64,000 nucleotides of DNA, taken from positions 186,001 through 250,000 of the forward strand of contig JAHHHU010000003.1 of assembly GCA_019359175.1 (NCBI GenBank), written 5' to 3'. The notes below the pieces were generated by a model. That model was not told the DNA's origin. It did no database searches and was given only the letters and a program-made list of their open reading frames with translations. The position numbers and the translations under genes were made by a program. This DNA comes from Phormidium tanganyikae FI6-MK23 (GTDB lineage Bacteria > Cyanobacteriota > Cyanobacteriia > Leptolyngbyales > Leptolyngbyaceae). The stretch's first letter is position 1, and every line of letters begins with the position of its first letter. Below, in pieces: positions 28,222 to 36,820 of the stretch.

Positions 28222-30123
28222 TCATTGCGAAAACATCTCGTTAATCATACCTTGATAGCGCTCCATCACGACGTTACGCCGGATTTTCAGGGTTTGAGTC
28301 AGTAAGCTATTCTCGATCGAGAATGGTTCTACCAACAGCCTAAAATTACCAATTCGATCATCTGGACGATAACCCGGACGCTCTTTCACCAATCTCACCA
28401 ATTCTTGTCGGAATAATTCCTGCACTGATGAATCATTGAGATCAACTTTGCCGCCTTTCCACTGCTCCAATGCCTCGACATTCGGCACAACCAGCGCACC
28501 TAGAACTTTTTGATCCTGCCCGACTAGCATGATCTGATCAATGTAAGGACTTCTCAAACAAGCATCTTCGATCGGCTGCGGCTCGATATTTTCGCCGCTT
28601 GTTAGCACGATCGTATCTTTCGCCCTTCCAGTAATAATCAAATCATTCTGATGCGTCACCATGCCTAGATCGCCCGTATCAAACCAGCCTTCGGAGTCGA
28701 TCGCTTTTGCAGTCGCTTCAGGATTGTTGTAGTACCCTTTCATAATCTGTGCGCCCCGCAGCAAAATTAAGCCTCGCTGCCCGATCGGTAAATCTGTGCG
28801 CGTTTCGGGGTCAACAATCCGCGTTTCTGTTCCGGGGAGCGGTTCGCCATCGGCTCCGCGAACATTGCGCCATGGACGACGCGCATGAGTAATCGGAGCG
28901 GTTTCCGTCAGTCCATAGCCGCCCAAAATAGTGATGCCGACAATCTCAAAGAAATCTTCTAAATGTTCTGCGATCGAGCCGCCCCCGCTCACGACAAAAT
29001 TCAACGCGCCGCCTGTTCCTTCTCGCACCTTTTGATAGACTAAGCGATCGCCCAATTTGTGAAACGGATACCGAATTGCCGCTTTCACCTTCGCGCTCAG
29101 TTTCTCAGCACTCGACGGATTCAGATTGTCCAAGTTCAAATTCTCGGCGGTACGCTTTGCCACAATGTACTTTTGGCTTTGCTCTAAAAAGAATTTGACT
29201 AACTTCTGTTTTTTAGCAGGCTGATCGCGAAACTGTTTCTGAATGCCTTCGTAAATTGACTCCCACAAACGTGGAACGCCCACCATGTAGTGCGGGTGAT
29301 AATCTTTCAAATCTTTTTTGACAAAGCGAATGTTGGTATAAATCTGAGTACAACCGTTTGAGAAAATAAAGTACTCAAACGTGCGCTCATAACAGTGCCA
29401 AATCGGAAGAATGCTTAATACGCGCTCTCCAGGGTGCAATAGTGCTACATCATACGCACCATTCACTTCATACAATAGATTTCCATGACTGAGCATCACG
29501 CCTTTTGGCATTCCCGATGTTCCCGATGTGTACATTAAAGTGGCGAGTGTATCTCGGTCTTGCTGCACAGGTTGAAGAGAATGCGATCGACCAAGCTTAA
29601 TCACTTCCGCGAAGTTCAGCACCTTGTAAGTATCGGAAGTGGCTGTTTCATCGGTTAACAAGATCACAAACTGAATCGGAACTTCTGCCAAAATCGATCG
29701 TAGTTTTTTTAACAGTTCCGCATCTTGCAGTACGACACCTACCGCGCCGCTATGCTCCAAAATGTACCGTAACTCTAGCGGATCAGCCTGTGCGCCCCGC
29801 ACCACATCCACTGCCCCCGATCGCATAATTCCTTGATCTACAATCAACCAGCGCGGACAGTTATCCGAAAACAGCGCGATCCGAGGTGGAATCTGATCCC
29901 CTGCATCCGCCCGAATTTCTAGCGCCTGAATCCCTGCTGCAAACGCCTGCATTTGCTCATACAGTTGCGCGTAAGTCAGCTTAACTTCTGGCGTGCTGTG
30001 TGGGTCGTGAACCGCCAAAACGTCTGCAAACTTCTTCGATGCGATCGACCAAAGTTCCGGTAATGACTGTACAGCGCGATAAGGGGCTTGTTCAAACGGC
30101 ACAGAGGGGTAAGCACGGCTCAT
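28222..30123 (-). CDS. aas: Acyl-ACP synthetase / long-chain acyl-activating enzyme
   Basis: 633 residues. It is an AMP-forming adenylating enzyme: P-loop LMYTSGTSGMPKGVMLSHGN, the A5 motif GYGLTETAPITHARR, A7 motif GWFDTGDLG and A8 region GRAKDTIVLTSGENIEPQ. The opening SVPFEQAPYRAVQSLPELWSIASKKF and overall length match the cyanobacterial Aas group, which reactivates free fatty acids as acyl-ACP for recycling into lipids. A CoA ligase role cannot be excluded from sequence alone, but most cyanobacteria have only this one enzyme. Single gene with its own terminator. Confidence 0.9.
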   Translation of the reverse strand: MSRAYPSVPFEQAPYRAVQSLPELWSIASKKFADVLAVHDPHSTPEVKLTYAQLYEQMQAFAAGIQALEIRADAGDQIPPRIALFSDNCPRWLIVDQGIMRSGAVDVVRGAQADPLELRYILEHSGAVGVVLQDAELLKKLRSILAEVPIQFVILLTDETATSDTYKVLNFAEVIKLGRSHSLQPVQQDRDTLATLMYTSGTSGMPKGVMLSHGNLLYEVNGAYDVALLHPGERVLSILPIWHCYERTFEYFIFSNGCTQIYTNIRFVKKDLKDYHPHYMVGVPRLWESIYEGIQKQFRDQPAKKQKLVKFFLEQSQKYIVAKRTAENLNLDNLNPSSAEKLSAKVKAAIRYPFHKLGDRLVYQKVREGTGGALNFVVSGGGSIAEHLEDFFEIVGITILGGYGLTETAPITHARRPWRNVRGADGEPLPGTETRIVDPETRTDLPIGQRGLILLRGAQIMKGYYNNPEATAKAIDSEGWFDTGDLGMVTHQNDLIITGRAKDTIVLTSGENIEPQPIEDACLRSPYIDQIMLVGQDQKVLGALVVPNVEALEQWKGGKVDLNDSSVQELFRQELVRLVKERPGYRPDDRIGNFRLLVEPFSIENSLLTQTLKIRRNVVMERYQGMINEMFSQ

Positions 30124-30408
30124 GAGCGAAACTCCTGCGGAATGAGTGATAACTTAACGGTATTCCCTAAGTCAAGGGTTAAACCACCGAGAGCAGACAG
30201 AATTCATTGTGTCTGATGAATGCCCCGCTTGCTCAGAATTTCTTCGGGCGGCATTCGATGTTTCCTTGGCAGTGCATCGAGAATTTCTTAAGATTCGATG
30301 AATTTCAGCGACCGCTCTATGTAATTTCCGTACAGAAGAAATCATTACGCTTGCGATCGACTCAGTAAATCTACGACGCTAAACAACATCGTTTACCCGA
30401 AGTTTAGA
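30124..30408. other. 285-base region without recognised features
   Basis: Upstream region of aas. No long frame, tRNA signature or strong hairpin was seen. It should contain the aas promoter. Confidence 0.5.
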
Positions 30409-30573
30409 ATGTCGTCTGCGATTTCTGGAGCCATTACCCTGATGATTGCCGCGATCGCGATTGTCCATTTTGTCTCAACGGCTCCCGGAATTTCCCGTGA
30501 GGATCGAGCTTGTGAGCAAACACAAGTGTACCGATGGAGCGATCGCGCGTGTTACACGCCCCAGGGAGAATGA
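30409..30573 (+). CDS. Small single-pass membrane or secreted protein (54 aa)
   Basis: An ATG at 30409 opens a 54-codon frame ending in TGA at 30571-30573. The first 25 residues are a hydrophobic segment (AITLMIAAIAIVHFVSTA) and the rest is polar with two cysteines (RACEQ, RACYT) 15 residues apart. The codon use (GCGATCGCG, CGATCG) is like that of the surrounding genes. No family is recognised and the ribosome site is weak. It lies 41 bases before the DUF427 gene on the same strand and may share its transcript. Confidence 0.45.
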   Translation: MSSAISGAITLMIAAIAIVHFVSTAPGISREDRACEQTQVYRWSDRACYTPQGE

Positions 30574-30614
30574 TCAATGTTAGGCTGTGAATCGAAGCGT
30601 TTGGAAACACAATC

Positions 30615-30899
30615 ATGCCGAAAGCAGTTTGGAACGGAGTCGTTTTAGCAGAAAGCGATCGCACAGAAGTCGTCGAGGGAAATCAATACTTTCCACCCGA
30701 CTCGATTCACTCTGAATATTTTCAGGACAGCAGCACTCACACCACTTGCGGCTGGAAGGGCATTGCCAGCTACTACAGCATCGTTGTCAACGGACAAACC
30801 AACAAAGATGCGGCGTGGTACTATCCCACACCGAAAGATGCCGCGAAGAACATCACGGGCTACATTGCCTTCTGGAAAGGAGTCAAAGTCGAAGCCTAG
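30615..30899 (+). CDS. DUF427 domain protein
   Basis: 94 residues, the full domain and nothing else. Family features: KAVWNGVVLAESDRTEVVEGNQYFPPDSI at the start, THTTCGWKGIASYYSIVVNG in the middle and the AAWYYPTPKDAA-IAFWKGVKVE end. DUF427 proteins are small beta-rich soluble proteins of unknown function, widely spread in bacteria. The Cys of HTTCGWKG is conserved in the family. It is followed by a hairpin terminator. Confidence 0.92.
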   Translation: MPKAVWNGVVLAESDRTEVVEGNQYFPPDSIHSEYFQDSSTHTTCGWKGIASYYSIVVNGQTNKDAAWYYPTPKDAAKNITGYIAFWKGVKVEA

Positions 30900-30928
30900 C
30901 TCACCAAATCTTCGACATTAGTAAAGAT

Positions 30929-30972
30929 AAAGCCCGGTCATTCTGGTTCAGCACGCACCGAATCCGGGCTTT
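30929..30972 (+). terminator. Probable terminator after DUF427 gene
   Basis: Perfect 9-bp stem AAAGCCCGG / CCGGGCTTT with a long 26-base loop. The T-run is short (three), so efficiency is uncertain. Confidence 0.5.
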
Positions 30973-31150
30973 GATCTGTCAATGCAACAGTCGGACGATG
31001 CACGACGCAGCTCAGACTTTGCCTGACAGGACTTGTAGAACTGTAGAGCGGTCATCTGAGCTAGTGCGAAAACGTAAACGAGAGGAGTATGTTCTGATTG
31101 AACCAGCAGCGTAGTCATGATGAGCCTTGCTGAATAGAACAGACAGCCGT

Positions 31151-31777
31151 TTAGGCTGCAATCTTGAAGCGGCTGGGGTTTTCGCCAACTTTCTCGTAGG
31201 TTCCTTTTCTCATGCCGTGTGCCATCATCAATGCGATGCGCTTGCGGGCTTCGGGCATATTCACACTTGGCAAAGAGCCATAGAGAATTTCGATCATTTC
31301 GTCGGTGGTGAAGGTATCTTTCGGAGAGCCGCTCATCACTTTGAGAACTGCTTCAGCCGGAGTCATGCCTTTGAAGTCACGTTTCATTGTGGCATCAAAC
31401 GGAACGGGCGGTTTAACATTGCGCTGCTTCTTCGGTGCTTCTTCAGCCTTTTTGCCGCGCGTTTTCTTCTCAGGAGCAGGAGCAGCTTTGGTTTCTTCAG
31501 CTACAGCTTTTGCTTTGCCGCGTCCTTTGCGCTGCTGCTTGGGCTTAACTTCAGCGATCGCTTCAATAACCGGAAGTTCGATCGTGGTTTTCTTGCCATT
31601 GGTCGGAGGTGCAATTTCTCCACCGAGTAGTCCATTGAGGTATTCCAGGGTTTGATCAATTTCAGAAGTTGCTGAAGCAACGGCTGCTTTGATAATCGAA
31701 TCTCGATCGCTGGTTAGACGATCGCGCTCTTGTTCCAAGTTCTGTCTGACTGCTGTATCTAAGATTGCGTAGGGCAT
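31151..31777 (-). CDS. Probable DNA-binding protein with Lys/Ala-rich linker
   Basis: 208 residues from the ATG at 31777 (MPYAILDTAVRQ), chosen because GAGG lies eight bases before it; an in-frame start at 31828 lacks one. Residues 1-50 form a coiled coil (LEQERDRLTSDRDSIIKAAV), 75-130 are a basic Lys/Ala/Pro-rich linker reminiscent of histone H1 tails, and 135-208 look like a winged-helix fold (MTPAEAVLKVMSG, FTTDEMIEILYG, RKRIALMMAHGMRKGTYEKVG), similar in pattern to HARE-HTH. A role in chromosome organisation or transcription is likely but unproven. Single gene with a long 5' region. Confidence 0.7.
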   Translation of the reverse strand: MPYAILDTAVRQNLEQERDRLTSDRDSIIKAAVASATSEIDQTLEYLNGLLGGEIAPPTNGKKTTIELPVIEAIAEVKPKQQRKGRGKAKAVAEETKAAPAPEKKTRGKKAEEAPKKQRNVKPPVPFDATMKRDFKGMTPAEAVLKVMSGSPKDTFTTDEMIEILYGSLPSVNMPEARKRIALMMAHGMRKGTYEKVGENPSRFKIAA

Positions 31778-32098
31778 TGTTTGAACCTCGCTTGTAAATT
31801 GTTCTGATTGTAGTGCTTGTTGGAGCAATCAGAACAATAAATTTGCAATTTTGTATGTTTATTTTGCAATTTTTTTAGGTAAGCGGTCATTGTTGATCAA
31901 CTATCAGATCATGCAATGCTTACTATCAAAGTGTTTCAGCCATTTTTGATAGTCGATCGACTCATAGATAAAATTTGCCTGTAAGTCCAGCGGCAAGGGT
32001 TTCAGAGGTAGAGGACTTCGATTTTATCTTCCGAAATTTTACGAGTCCTCCACCTTTTGTTGTGGTTTGATCACTTATCTGAATCAGCTTTGATTTGA
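31778..32098. other. 321-base gap with AT-rich upstream region
   Basis: No gene. It contains the presumed promoter of the DNA-binding protein gene, and the inverted repeats ACTATCAAA...TTTGATAGT (31922-31953) and ATCAGCTTTGATT...AATCAAAGCTGAT (32083-32125, crossing the invA stop). Nothing else was recognised. Confidence 0.6.
31922..31953. repeat. ACTATCAAA palindrome
   Basis: ACTATCAAA and TTTGATAGT (9 bp) separated by 14 bases, about 150 bases upstream of the DNA-binding protein start. A similar CTATCAAATCA palindrome lies at 59813-59851, so it may be an operator or a shared hairpin. Confidence 0.5.
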
Positions 32099-32125
32099 TC
32101 ACTTAGGTTCCCAATCAAAGCTGAT
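32083..32125. repeat. 13-bp inverted repeat across the invA stop
   Basis: ATCAGCTTTGATT (32083-32095) and AATCAAAGCTGAT (32113-32125), 17 bases apart. The right arm encodes the last residues of invertase. A direct repeat TTTGATCACTTA (about 32067 and 32094) overlaps it. It may work as a terminator for invA. Confidence 0.55.
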
Positions 32126-33463
32126 CAAATTAAGATGCTCTGGATGGGCTAGCAGCTCTTTTGCGAGTAAATAGCCTGCGATCGTCCAAGTTTGATACTT
32201 TCGCGCTTCTTTGCCGATCAGCCGACCGTCAGGGCCGTCATAGTACTCCGGGAACTGATCCTCAAGCAATCGACGTTCTGCAATGGCGATCGCATGATGT
32301 GCGAGTTCTCCTCGATTCATCTTCTTGGCAGCAGCGGTCAGCATCCACAGCAATACGGGCCAGCTTCCCCCATTGTGATACGACCAAGGACGATTCTTTG
32401 GATCGGCTCCTGTGACAATGCGCCATTCAACATCTTCGAGCGCTGGATAACAGAGCTTCATCGGCATCTGTCCGACTAAATCACTCCAACGTAGTTCGAT
32501 CAGGTTGAGAATCTTGTGGGATTGTCGTTCTGTGGCGAGTGCAGACACGATCGACATGAGATTGCCGATCGAGAAGAAGCGAACATCAAGCTGAGAAGGC
32601 CCTAAGTTCCCTGCCATGTATCCGCCTGCTTCTGGGAGCCATTTTGCCAGTCGGTAGAAAGGGATCGAGTCTGAATAGATATTGAACTGATTCAACGCCT
32701 CTTCGCCATATTCTTCGACCCGATAGCGGTAAATCACGTTTAAGCGCTCTGGATCGAGCCAATAATGCTCTCTCAGTTGTCGTCTGAGGGGAATCAGGCG
32801 GCTGTGAATCCCCTGGATCATTTTCTGATTATCATCATTCTCGACCAATAGTTCAAGACTGGCACGCAGAGCCGCGTAGAACAGCGATTGAATGTCGAGC
32901 GGGTGTCCATACATTCCCATGCGCCGATCGATCATGCTGGCTCCATCGGGAACCAGTACCATCGGATACATATCAAACCGAGTCACCAAACAGAGTTCCA
33001 GGACAAAGCGAATGCCTTCTTGAAAGTCCGATCGAGCGGCAAAACTGGTATCTCCGGTGGCGATCACATAGGCCCGGAGCAAGATAATCCACCACAGTCC
33101 AGAATCAGCGGGGGCTACTCTACCGATCGCATGATCACCAAAGTCGGCTTTGAGATATTCTCCGCCTTCGTAGGCGATGATTTTGAAGCTAGCAGGCATC
33201 AAGCCGCGACTGGGTTTGGAAGAGTCGAACTGTGTCGTTTTGGGCTGGAGCCGTAAGGTTTCTTCGAGGAAGTGGCGGACAATCTCAGTTCTGCCACGCA
33301 TCAGAAATAGAAGTGCGGATGAAATGAAATCTCGGACAAAGCATTGATCGTAGTTCAGGGCGGCAGAATCGGTGTCGCAAGCTGCGATCGTGCCGACTTC
33401 TTGACCTTGATAAGACAAAACAGATTTTTCTAACAATTCCCAGGCTTGTTCTTCGATGCTCAA
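32099..33463 (-). CDS. invA: Alkaline/neutral invertase (GH100)
   Basis: 454 residues, the usual length of cyanobacterial neutral invertases. It splits sucrose to glucose and fructose in the cytoplasm. Family features: NYDQCFVRDFISSALLFL containing the catalytic Asp of the alpha/alpha barrel, the ADSGLWWIILLRAY segment, MYGHPLDIQSLFYAALRA, and the second acid in ENDDNQ-to-GEEALN region, with RPWSYHNGGSWPVLLWML near the end. No signal peptide. Plants acquired their cytosolic invertases from this cyanobacterial group. It is a single-gene unit on the minus strand. Confidence 0.96.
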   Translation of the reverse strand: MSIEEQAWELLEKSVLSYQGQEVGTIAACDTDSAALNYDQCFVRDFISSALLFLMRGRTEIVRHFLEETLRLQPKTTQFDSSKPSRGLMPASFKIIAYEGGEYLKADFGDHAIGRVAPADSGLWWIILLRAYVIATGDTSFAARSDFQEGIRFVLELCLVTRFDMYPMVLVPDGASMIDRRMGMYGHPLDIQSLFYAALRASLELLVENDDNQKMIQGIHSRLIPLRRQLREHYWLDPERLNVIYRYRVEEYGEEALNQFNIYSDSIPFYRLAKWLPEAGGYMAGNLGPSQLDVRFFSIGNLMSIVSALATERQSHKILNLIELRWSDLVGQMPMKLCYPALEDVEWRIVTGADPKNRPWSYHNGGSWPVLLWMLTAAAKKMNRGELAHHAIAIAERRLLEDQFPEYYDGPDGRLIGKEARKYQTWTIAGYLLAKELLAHPEHLNLISFDWEPK

Positions 33464-33558
33464 CGTTCAGACCTCGACTTCAGAACAAGGTCTATCCTAG
33501 AGCAATTCGTTTCGAGCGGAATGGGACTTTACGATCGATTCATCTGGGTGAATTGGCG

Positions 33559-33777
33559 CTATTGGCTTAATGTTTTAATTTTCTCAATAGCAAGGTCAAC
33601 ATCTGGTAATGCTTGTCCTCGTTTCTTTGCGGTTTCAATCCACAGTCCTGTAACGGTTTGTAGCTCCTCTAATACTTCTGTCAGCGTTTCGCCTTGTGCC
33701 AAACATCCTTTGAGGGCTGGAATTTCAGCCACGTAGCCACCTTCATTACACGGATAAATGACGATCGGATAGTTCAT
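33559..33777 (-). CDS. HicB-like protein (second of tandem pair)
   Basis: 72 residues. The partial RNase H-like HicB fold is plain: YPIVIYPCNEGGYVAEIPALKGCLAQGETLTEVLEEL, followed by helices carrying LWIETAKKRGQALPDVD. It lacks a C-terminal DNA-binding extension. HicB proteins normally neutralise the HicA mRNA interferase, but no HicA-like frame (short, basic, with a GSHHIF-type motif) lies in the flanking bases. It follows another HicB-like gene by 15 bases. Confidence 0.85.
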   Translation of the reverse strand: MNYPIVIYPCNEGGYVAEIPALKGCLAQGETLTEVLEELQTVTGLWIETAKKRGQALPDVDLAIEKIKTLSQ

Positions 33778-33792
33778 TTGTTTAATGATTGG

Positions 33793-34005
33793 CTAAGCAG
33801 CATAGATGGTTCTGGGTTGCGGTAAAGGCTCTCCGGTTGCTTCGTAGGCTATTACGAGCGATTCAAGCGCCTCAATTCCATTTGTAGCAGCTTCTTGATA
33901 GGTACCGCCATGTGTACGCCATTCCTGTCCCGGAAAATCAGGAAATCCAACCAGAAAACAATTGTCATCTTCTGACCACTGAATCACCATTTGATATTTC
34001 AGCAT
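33793..34005 (-). CDS. HicB-like protein (first of tandem pair)
   Basis: 70 residues with the same fold as its downstream neighbour but distant in sequence: YQMVIQWSEDDNCFLVGFPDFPGQEWRTHGGTYQEAATNGIEAL and a C-terminal ATGEPLPQPRTIY. No HicA is adjacent. It begins 4 bases after the DCC oxidoreductase stop, so both HicB genes probably ride on that transcript. Confidence 0.85.
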   Translation of the reverse strand: MLKYQMVIQWSEDDNCFLVGFPDFPGQEWRTHGGTYQEAATNGIEALESLVIAYEATGEPLPQPRTIYAA

Positions 34006-34009
34006 TGCC

Positions 34010-34459
34010 TTAGCTCTTTTCGACGTGGCAACGCCCTTCGATCGAGCATTCCAATCGCTTTTCCCTTTCGGCTGTAATGGTCGCTAAATTCGGTCTGCCG
34101 GTCAGCACCAATCGCCAATCTGCCCAAATCTCATACAGCTTATCCGCCAGCCAACCAAAGACTGGAATTTTCGTAATCGCATAGACCCATCCCATGCCGA
34201 GAACCTCGTAAACGTACCGAAATACCTCTACGTTTTTGATCGTGCCGCCATCGGGCAATACGGCATGAATCCGACCCATTGCGGTTTCGTAATCGATGCC
34301 ACCGTTTGCTTCGGCTGAATAGGTCTCATCTGCGATATCGACGAATGCGACTAAACCTCGATCGTTGTCCCGCTTTCTCAAAAAATTTACTTCTCGCATA
34401 CAGAGCGGACATTCACTATCGTAAAGCAGTTTGATTTTCCAGGTTGGAGTTGAAGACAT
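34010..34459 (-). CDS. DCC family thiol-disulfide oxidoreductase (DUF393)
   Basis: 149 residues. The opening KLLYDSECPLCMREVNFL contains the family's CPLC redox motif in a thioredoxin-like setting, followed by FVDIADE and the GRIHAVLPDGG-EVFRYVYEVLG pattern. Members are thought to act as thiol-disulfide exchangers of unknown partner. A hydrophobic stretch around residues 92-105 (WVYAITKIPVFGWLAD) may touch the membrane. First gene of a run with the two HicB-like genes. Confidence 0.9.
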   Translation of the reverse strand: MSSTPTWKIKLLYDSECPLCMREVNFLRKRDNDRGLVAFVDIADETYSAEANGGIDYETAMGRIHAVLPDGGTIKNVEVFRYVYEVLGMGWVYAITKIPVFGWLADKLYEIWADWRLVLTGRPNLATITAEREKRLECSIEGRCHVEKS

Positions 34460-34567
34460 CGTGCTTGAACCTTTTTTCTTTAATTTTACAGTTTGTAACG
34501 CCTCCGGTGGATTGTAGACCGTGAACTTTGGTTTTAAGCTGTTTGAGATTAATTTAGCGCCATCGAT

Positions 34568-35440
34568 ATGACTTACTCTCGGTTTCCCAAGTTGGCGGTT
34601 TTGGCATTGATCGCGATCGCACTTTTGTGGGGCTACAGTTGGACGCAGATGAAGATTGGAGTGCAGTATTCTTCTCCATTTGCGTTTGCTGCGCTGCGGA
34701 ATGCAGGGGCTAGCCTGGTGCTACTCAGTGCGCTGATCGTGCGAAAACAGTCGCTCAAACCGAAAGAAGTCTCTCAAACATTTCTATTAGGACTGCTGCA
34801 AACCTCTGGATTTAGCGGGTTTGCAGCTTGGGCATTAGTCAGCGGCGGAGCTGGAAAGACATCGATTTTGGTGTACACGATGCCGTTTTGGACGCTGTTG
34901 TTGGCATGGTACTTTCTGGGCGAACGGATTAAAGGCGTGCAGTGGATCGCGATCGCAGTTGCTTTTTCGGGGTTGTTGCTGATTCTCGATCCGTTTCGAC
35001 TGCAAGGCTCATTGTTTAGCGGATTGCTGGCGGTGTTAGCCGGACTGAGCTGGGCGGGGGGCACGATCGCGGCAAAGAAAGTGGATCGCTCAAAAGTCGA
35101 TTTACTGTCGCTGACGACTTGGCAGACTGTGTTTGGAGCATTGCCGCTGATTGCGATCGCGTTTCTGCTACCTGCTGCTCCGATTCAGTGGAATTCAGCG
35201 TTTATTGGTGCATTGGCTTACAGTGTTTTGCCTGGAAATGCCATTCCAATGCTGCTGTGGATGTATGTTCTTAGTCAGCTTCCGGCGGGATTGTCTGGGT
35301 TAGGAATGTTGATGACTCCAGTATTGGGTGTGACGTTTGCCGCGTTGCAGCTTGGAGAATATCCGCAGGTGAATGAATTAATCGGAATGGGCTGTGTGTT
35401 GAGCGCGTTGGTGTTGACTTCGATCGCGAATCGAAAATAG
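34568..35440 (+). CDS. EamA/DMT superfamily permease
   Basis: 290 residues with ten hydrophobic helices in two EamA repeats (about 1-140 and 150-290). The first repeat has ALLWGYSWTQMKIGVQYSSPFAFAALR, the second GLSWAGGTIAAKK. Such carriers export amino acids, nucleobases or other metabolites across the inner membrane; the substrate is not predictable. It ends directly against the convergent gene at 35441 with no gap. Confidence 0.9.
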   Translation: MTYSRFPKLAVLALIAIALLWGYSWTQMKIGVQYSSPFAFAALRNAGASLVLLSALIVRKQSLKPKEVSQTFLLGLLQTSGFSGFAAWALVSGGAGKTSILVYTMPFWTLLLAWYFLGERIKGVQWIAIAVAFSGLLLILDPFRLQGSLFSGLLAVLAGLSWAGGTIAAKKVDRSKVDLLSLTTWQTVFGALPLIAIAFLLPAAPIQWNSAFIGALAYSVLPGNAIPMLLWMYVLSQLPAGLSGLGMLMTPVLGVTFAALQLGEYPQVNELIGMGCVLSALVLTSIANRK

Positions 35441-35980
35441 TTATCGCCAGTTGGATCGATTCCAGTCGTACACCCCTTGAATGTCATATTCCTGACCATT
35501 CTCGAAGCGGATGGTGCAGCGAGTGTTTCGTGAGTTCTCGGCTTCAGTTAGACCAATCACAGTGCAGATATACCATTCTCGATCGTCGTCTTGCACCCAT
35601 TCCCACAAAGTATTTGAAACTTCAATGCGATCACCAATGTTCAACTGGGTTTCTCGATCGCGATAGGCTGCTAAATCTTCCGCCGTAATCGAATTGAGCC
35701 ACGCCAAACCGTATCGATCGCGAACAAACTGCATAGCTCCAGAATCGCGATTTTGCAGCCAATCGTTTAAAAGTGATGTTTTCCAGTCCGGTTGGTTTTG
35801 GGTGAACTGTAGAACAGCTTGGCGTTGCTCATCGGTTAATTGCGTTAATGGATTCGATCGCGTTTCTTGATGCAAAGTCGATCTCAGAATCTCCTTTTGT
35901 TCTGGATCGAGCGGATGTCCAAAGCGTTCACATTGCTCGAAGGCTTTTTGCAGTAAGAGATCGAGTTCAAATTCGCTCAT
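35441..35980 (-). CDS. Conserved cyanobacterial hypothetical protein
   Basis: 179 residues, soluble and acidic. The N-terminal half is helical (LLLQKAFEQCERFGHPLDPEQKEIL; TDEQRQAVLQFTQNQPDWK). The C-terminal half is rich in beta strands with LNIGDRIEVSNTLWEWVQDD-EWYICTVIGL and RCTIRFENGQEYDI, which resembles a small barrel (Tudor/SH3-like). Function unknown. Its ATG overlaps the rsmI stop by 4 bases, so it is co-translated with that rRNA methyltransferase. Confidence 0.75.
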   Translation of the reverse strand: MSEFELDLLLQKAFEQCERFGHPLDPEQKEILRSTLHQETRSNPLTQLTDEQRQAVLQFTQNQPDWKTSLLNDWLQNRDSGAMQFVRDRYGLAWLNSITAEDLAAYRDRETQLNIGDRIEVSNTLWEWVQDDDREWYICTVIGLTEAENSRNTRCTIRFENGQEYDIQGVYDWNRSNWR

Positions 35981-36810
35981 AGTTCAATCTGCAAAGCAAG
36001 TTGATACAGTTGGCGACGCGGTAAAGCCGTTTGCTCAGAAAGCTGGCGGCTTGCTTGCGATCGCGAAACACCCTGCTGCAATAATGCTAAGAGTTCCGCT
36101 TTCAGAACTTCTTCCGTTAGATGCACTTCGTTCGGTTCTGCACCAGAGACAATGAGCGTAAATTCACCTTTCGGCTCATGAGTGCTGTAATGTTTGATCG
36201 CAGCTTTCACGGTTCCGCGCCAGAATTCTTCGTGTAGCTTTGTCAGTTCCCGCGCCAAAACAATTTGTCGATCGCTGCCTAAAACGGTTGCAATGTCTTG
36301 GAGTGTTTTTTGGATGCGATGAGGAGCTTCGTAGAAAATCAGAGTGCGCGCATCCGTGATCAAAGATTCGAGATGTTCGCGGCGATTTGTCTCCTTAGCT
36401 GGAAGAAAGCCCTCAAACACGAATCGATCGCATTTTAGACCCGAAGCACTCAATGCGGTCATGGCTGCCGTTGCGCCGGGAATTGGAACAATCGGAATTC
36501 CCACTTCCGCACAAGCTCTCACCAAGTCGTAACCCGGATCAGAAATTCCCGGCATTCCGGCATCTGTGACCAGTGCGATCGAGATACCTTGTTGTAAGCG
36601 ATCAACGAGTTCTGATGTTCTGGAATGCCGATTGTGATCGTGATAGCTAATCTGTGGCGTTTTGATTTGGAAATGCTGCAATAGTTTTCCGGTGTGACGT
36701 GTGTCTTCAGCGGCGATCAAATCCACCGTTGAGAGTATTCGCACTGCCCGATAGGTCATGTCTTCTAAATTGCCGAGGGGTGTGCCCACAATATATAGAG
36801 TTGCTGTCAT
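35977..36810 (-). CDS. rsmI: 16S rRNA C1402 2'-O-methyltransferase
   Basis: 277 residues. RsmI methylates the ribose of C1402 in the ribosomal P site. Features of the tetrapyrrole-methylase-like fold: LYIVGTPLGNLEDMTYRAVRIL at the start, AAEDTRHTGKLL, SYHDHN, the glycine-rich VTDAGMPGISDPGYDLVR and PGATAAMTALSASGL. The C-terminal LLQQGVSRSQASRQLSEQ helical part is also usual. It forms a two-gene unit with the hypothetical gene downstream. Confidence 0.95.
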   Translation of the reverse strand: MTATLYIVGTPLGNLEDMTYRAVRILSTVDLIAAEDTRHTGKLLQHFQIKTPQISYHDHNRHSRTSELVDRLQQGISIALVTDAGMPGISDPGYDLVRACAEVGIPIVPIPGATAAMTALSASGLKCDRFVFEGFLPAKETNRREHLESLITDARTLIFYEAPHRIQKTLQDIATVLGSDRQIVLARELTKLHEEFWRGTVKAAIKHYSTHEPKGEFTLIVSGAEPNEVHLTEEVLKAELLALLQQGVSRSQASRQLSEQTALPRRQLYQLALQIEL

Positions 36811-36820
36811 GTAGAAAATT

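Noticed and set aside
31127-31630. 167-codon plus-strand frame opposite the DNA-binding protein gene
   Set aside because: Phe/Arg/Ser-rich mirror of the Lys/Ala linker; the minus-strand frame has a ribosome site and domain logic.
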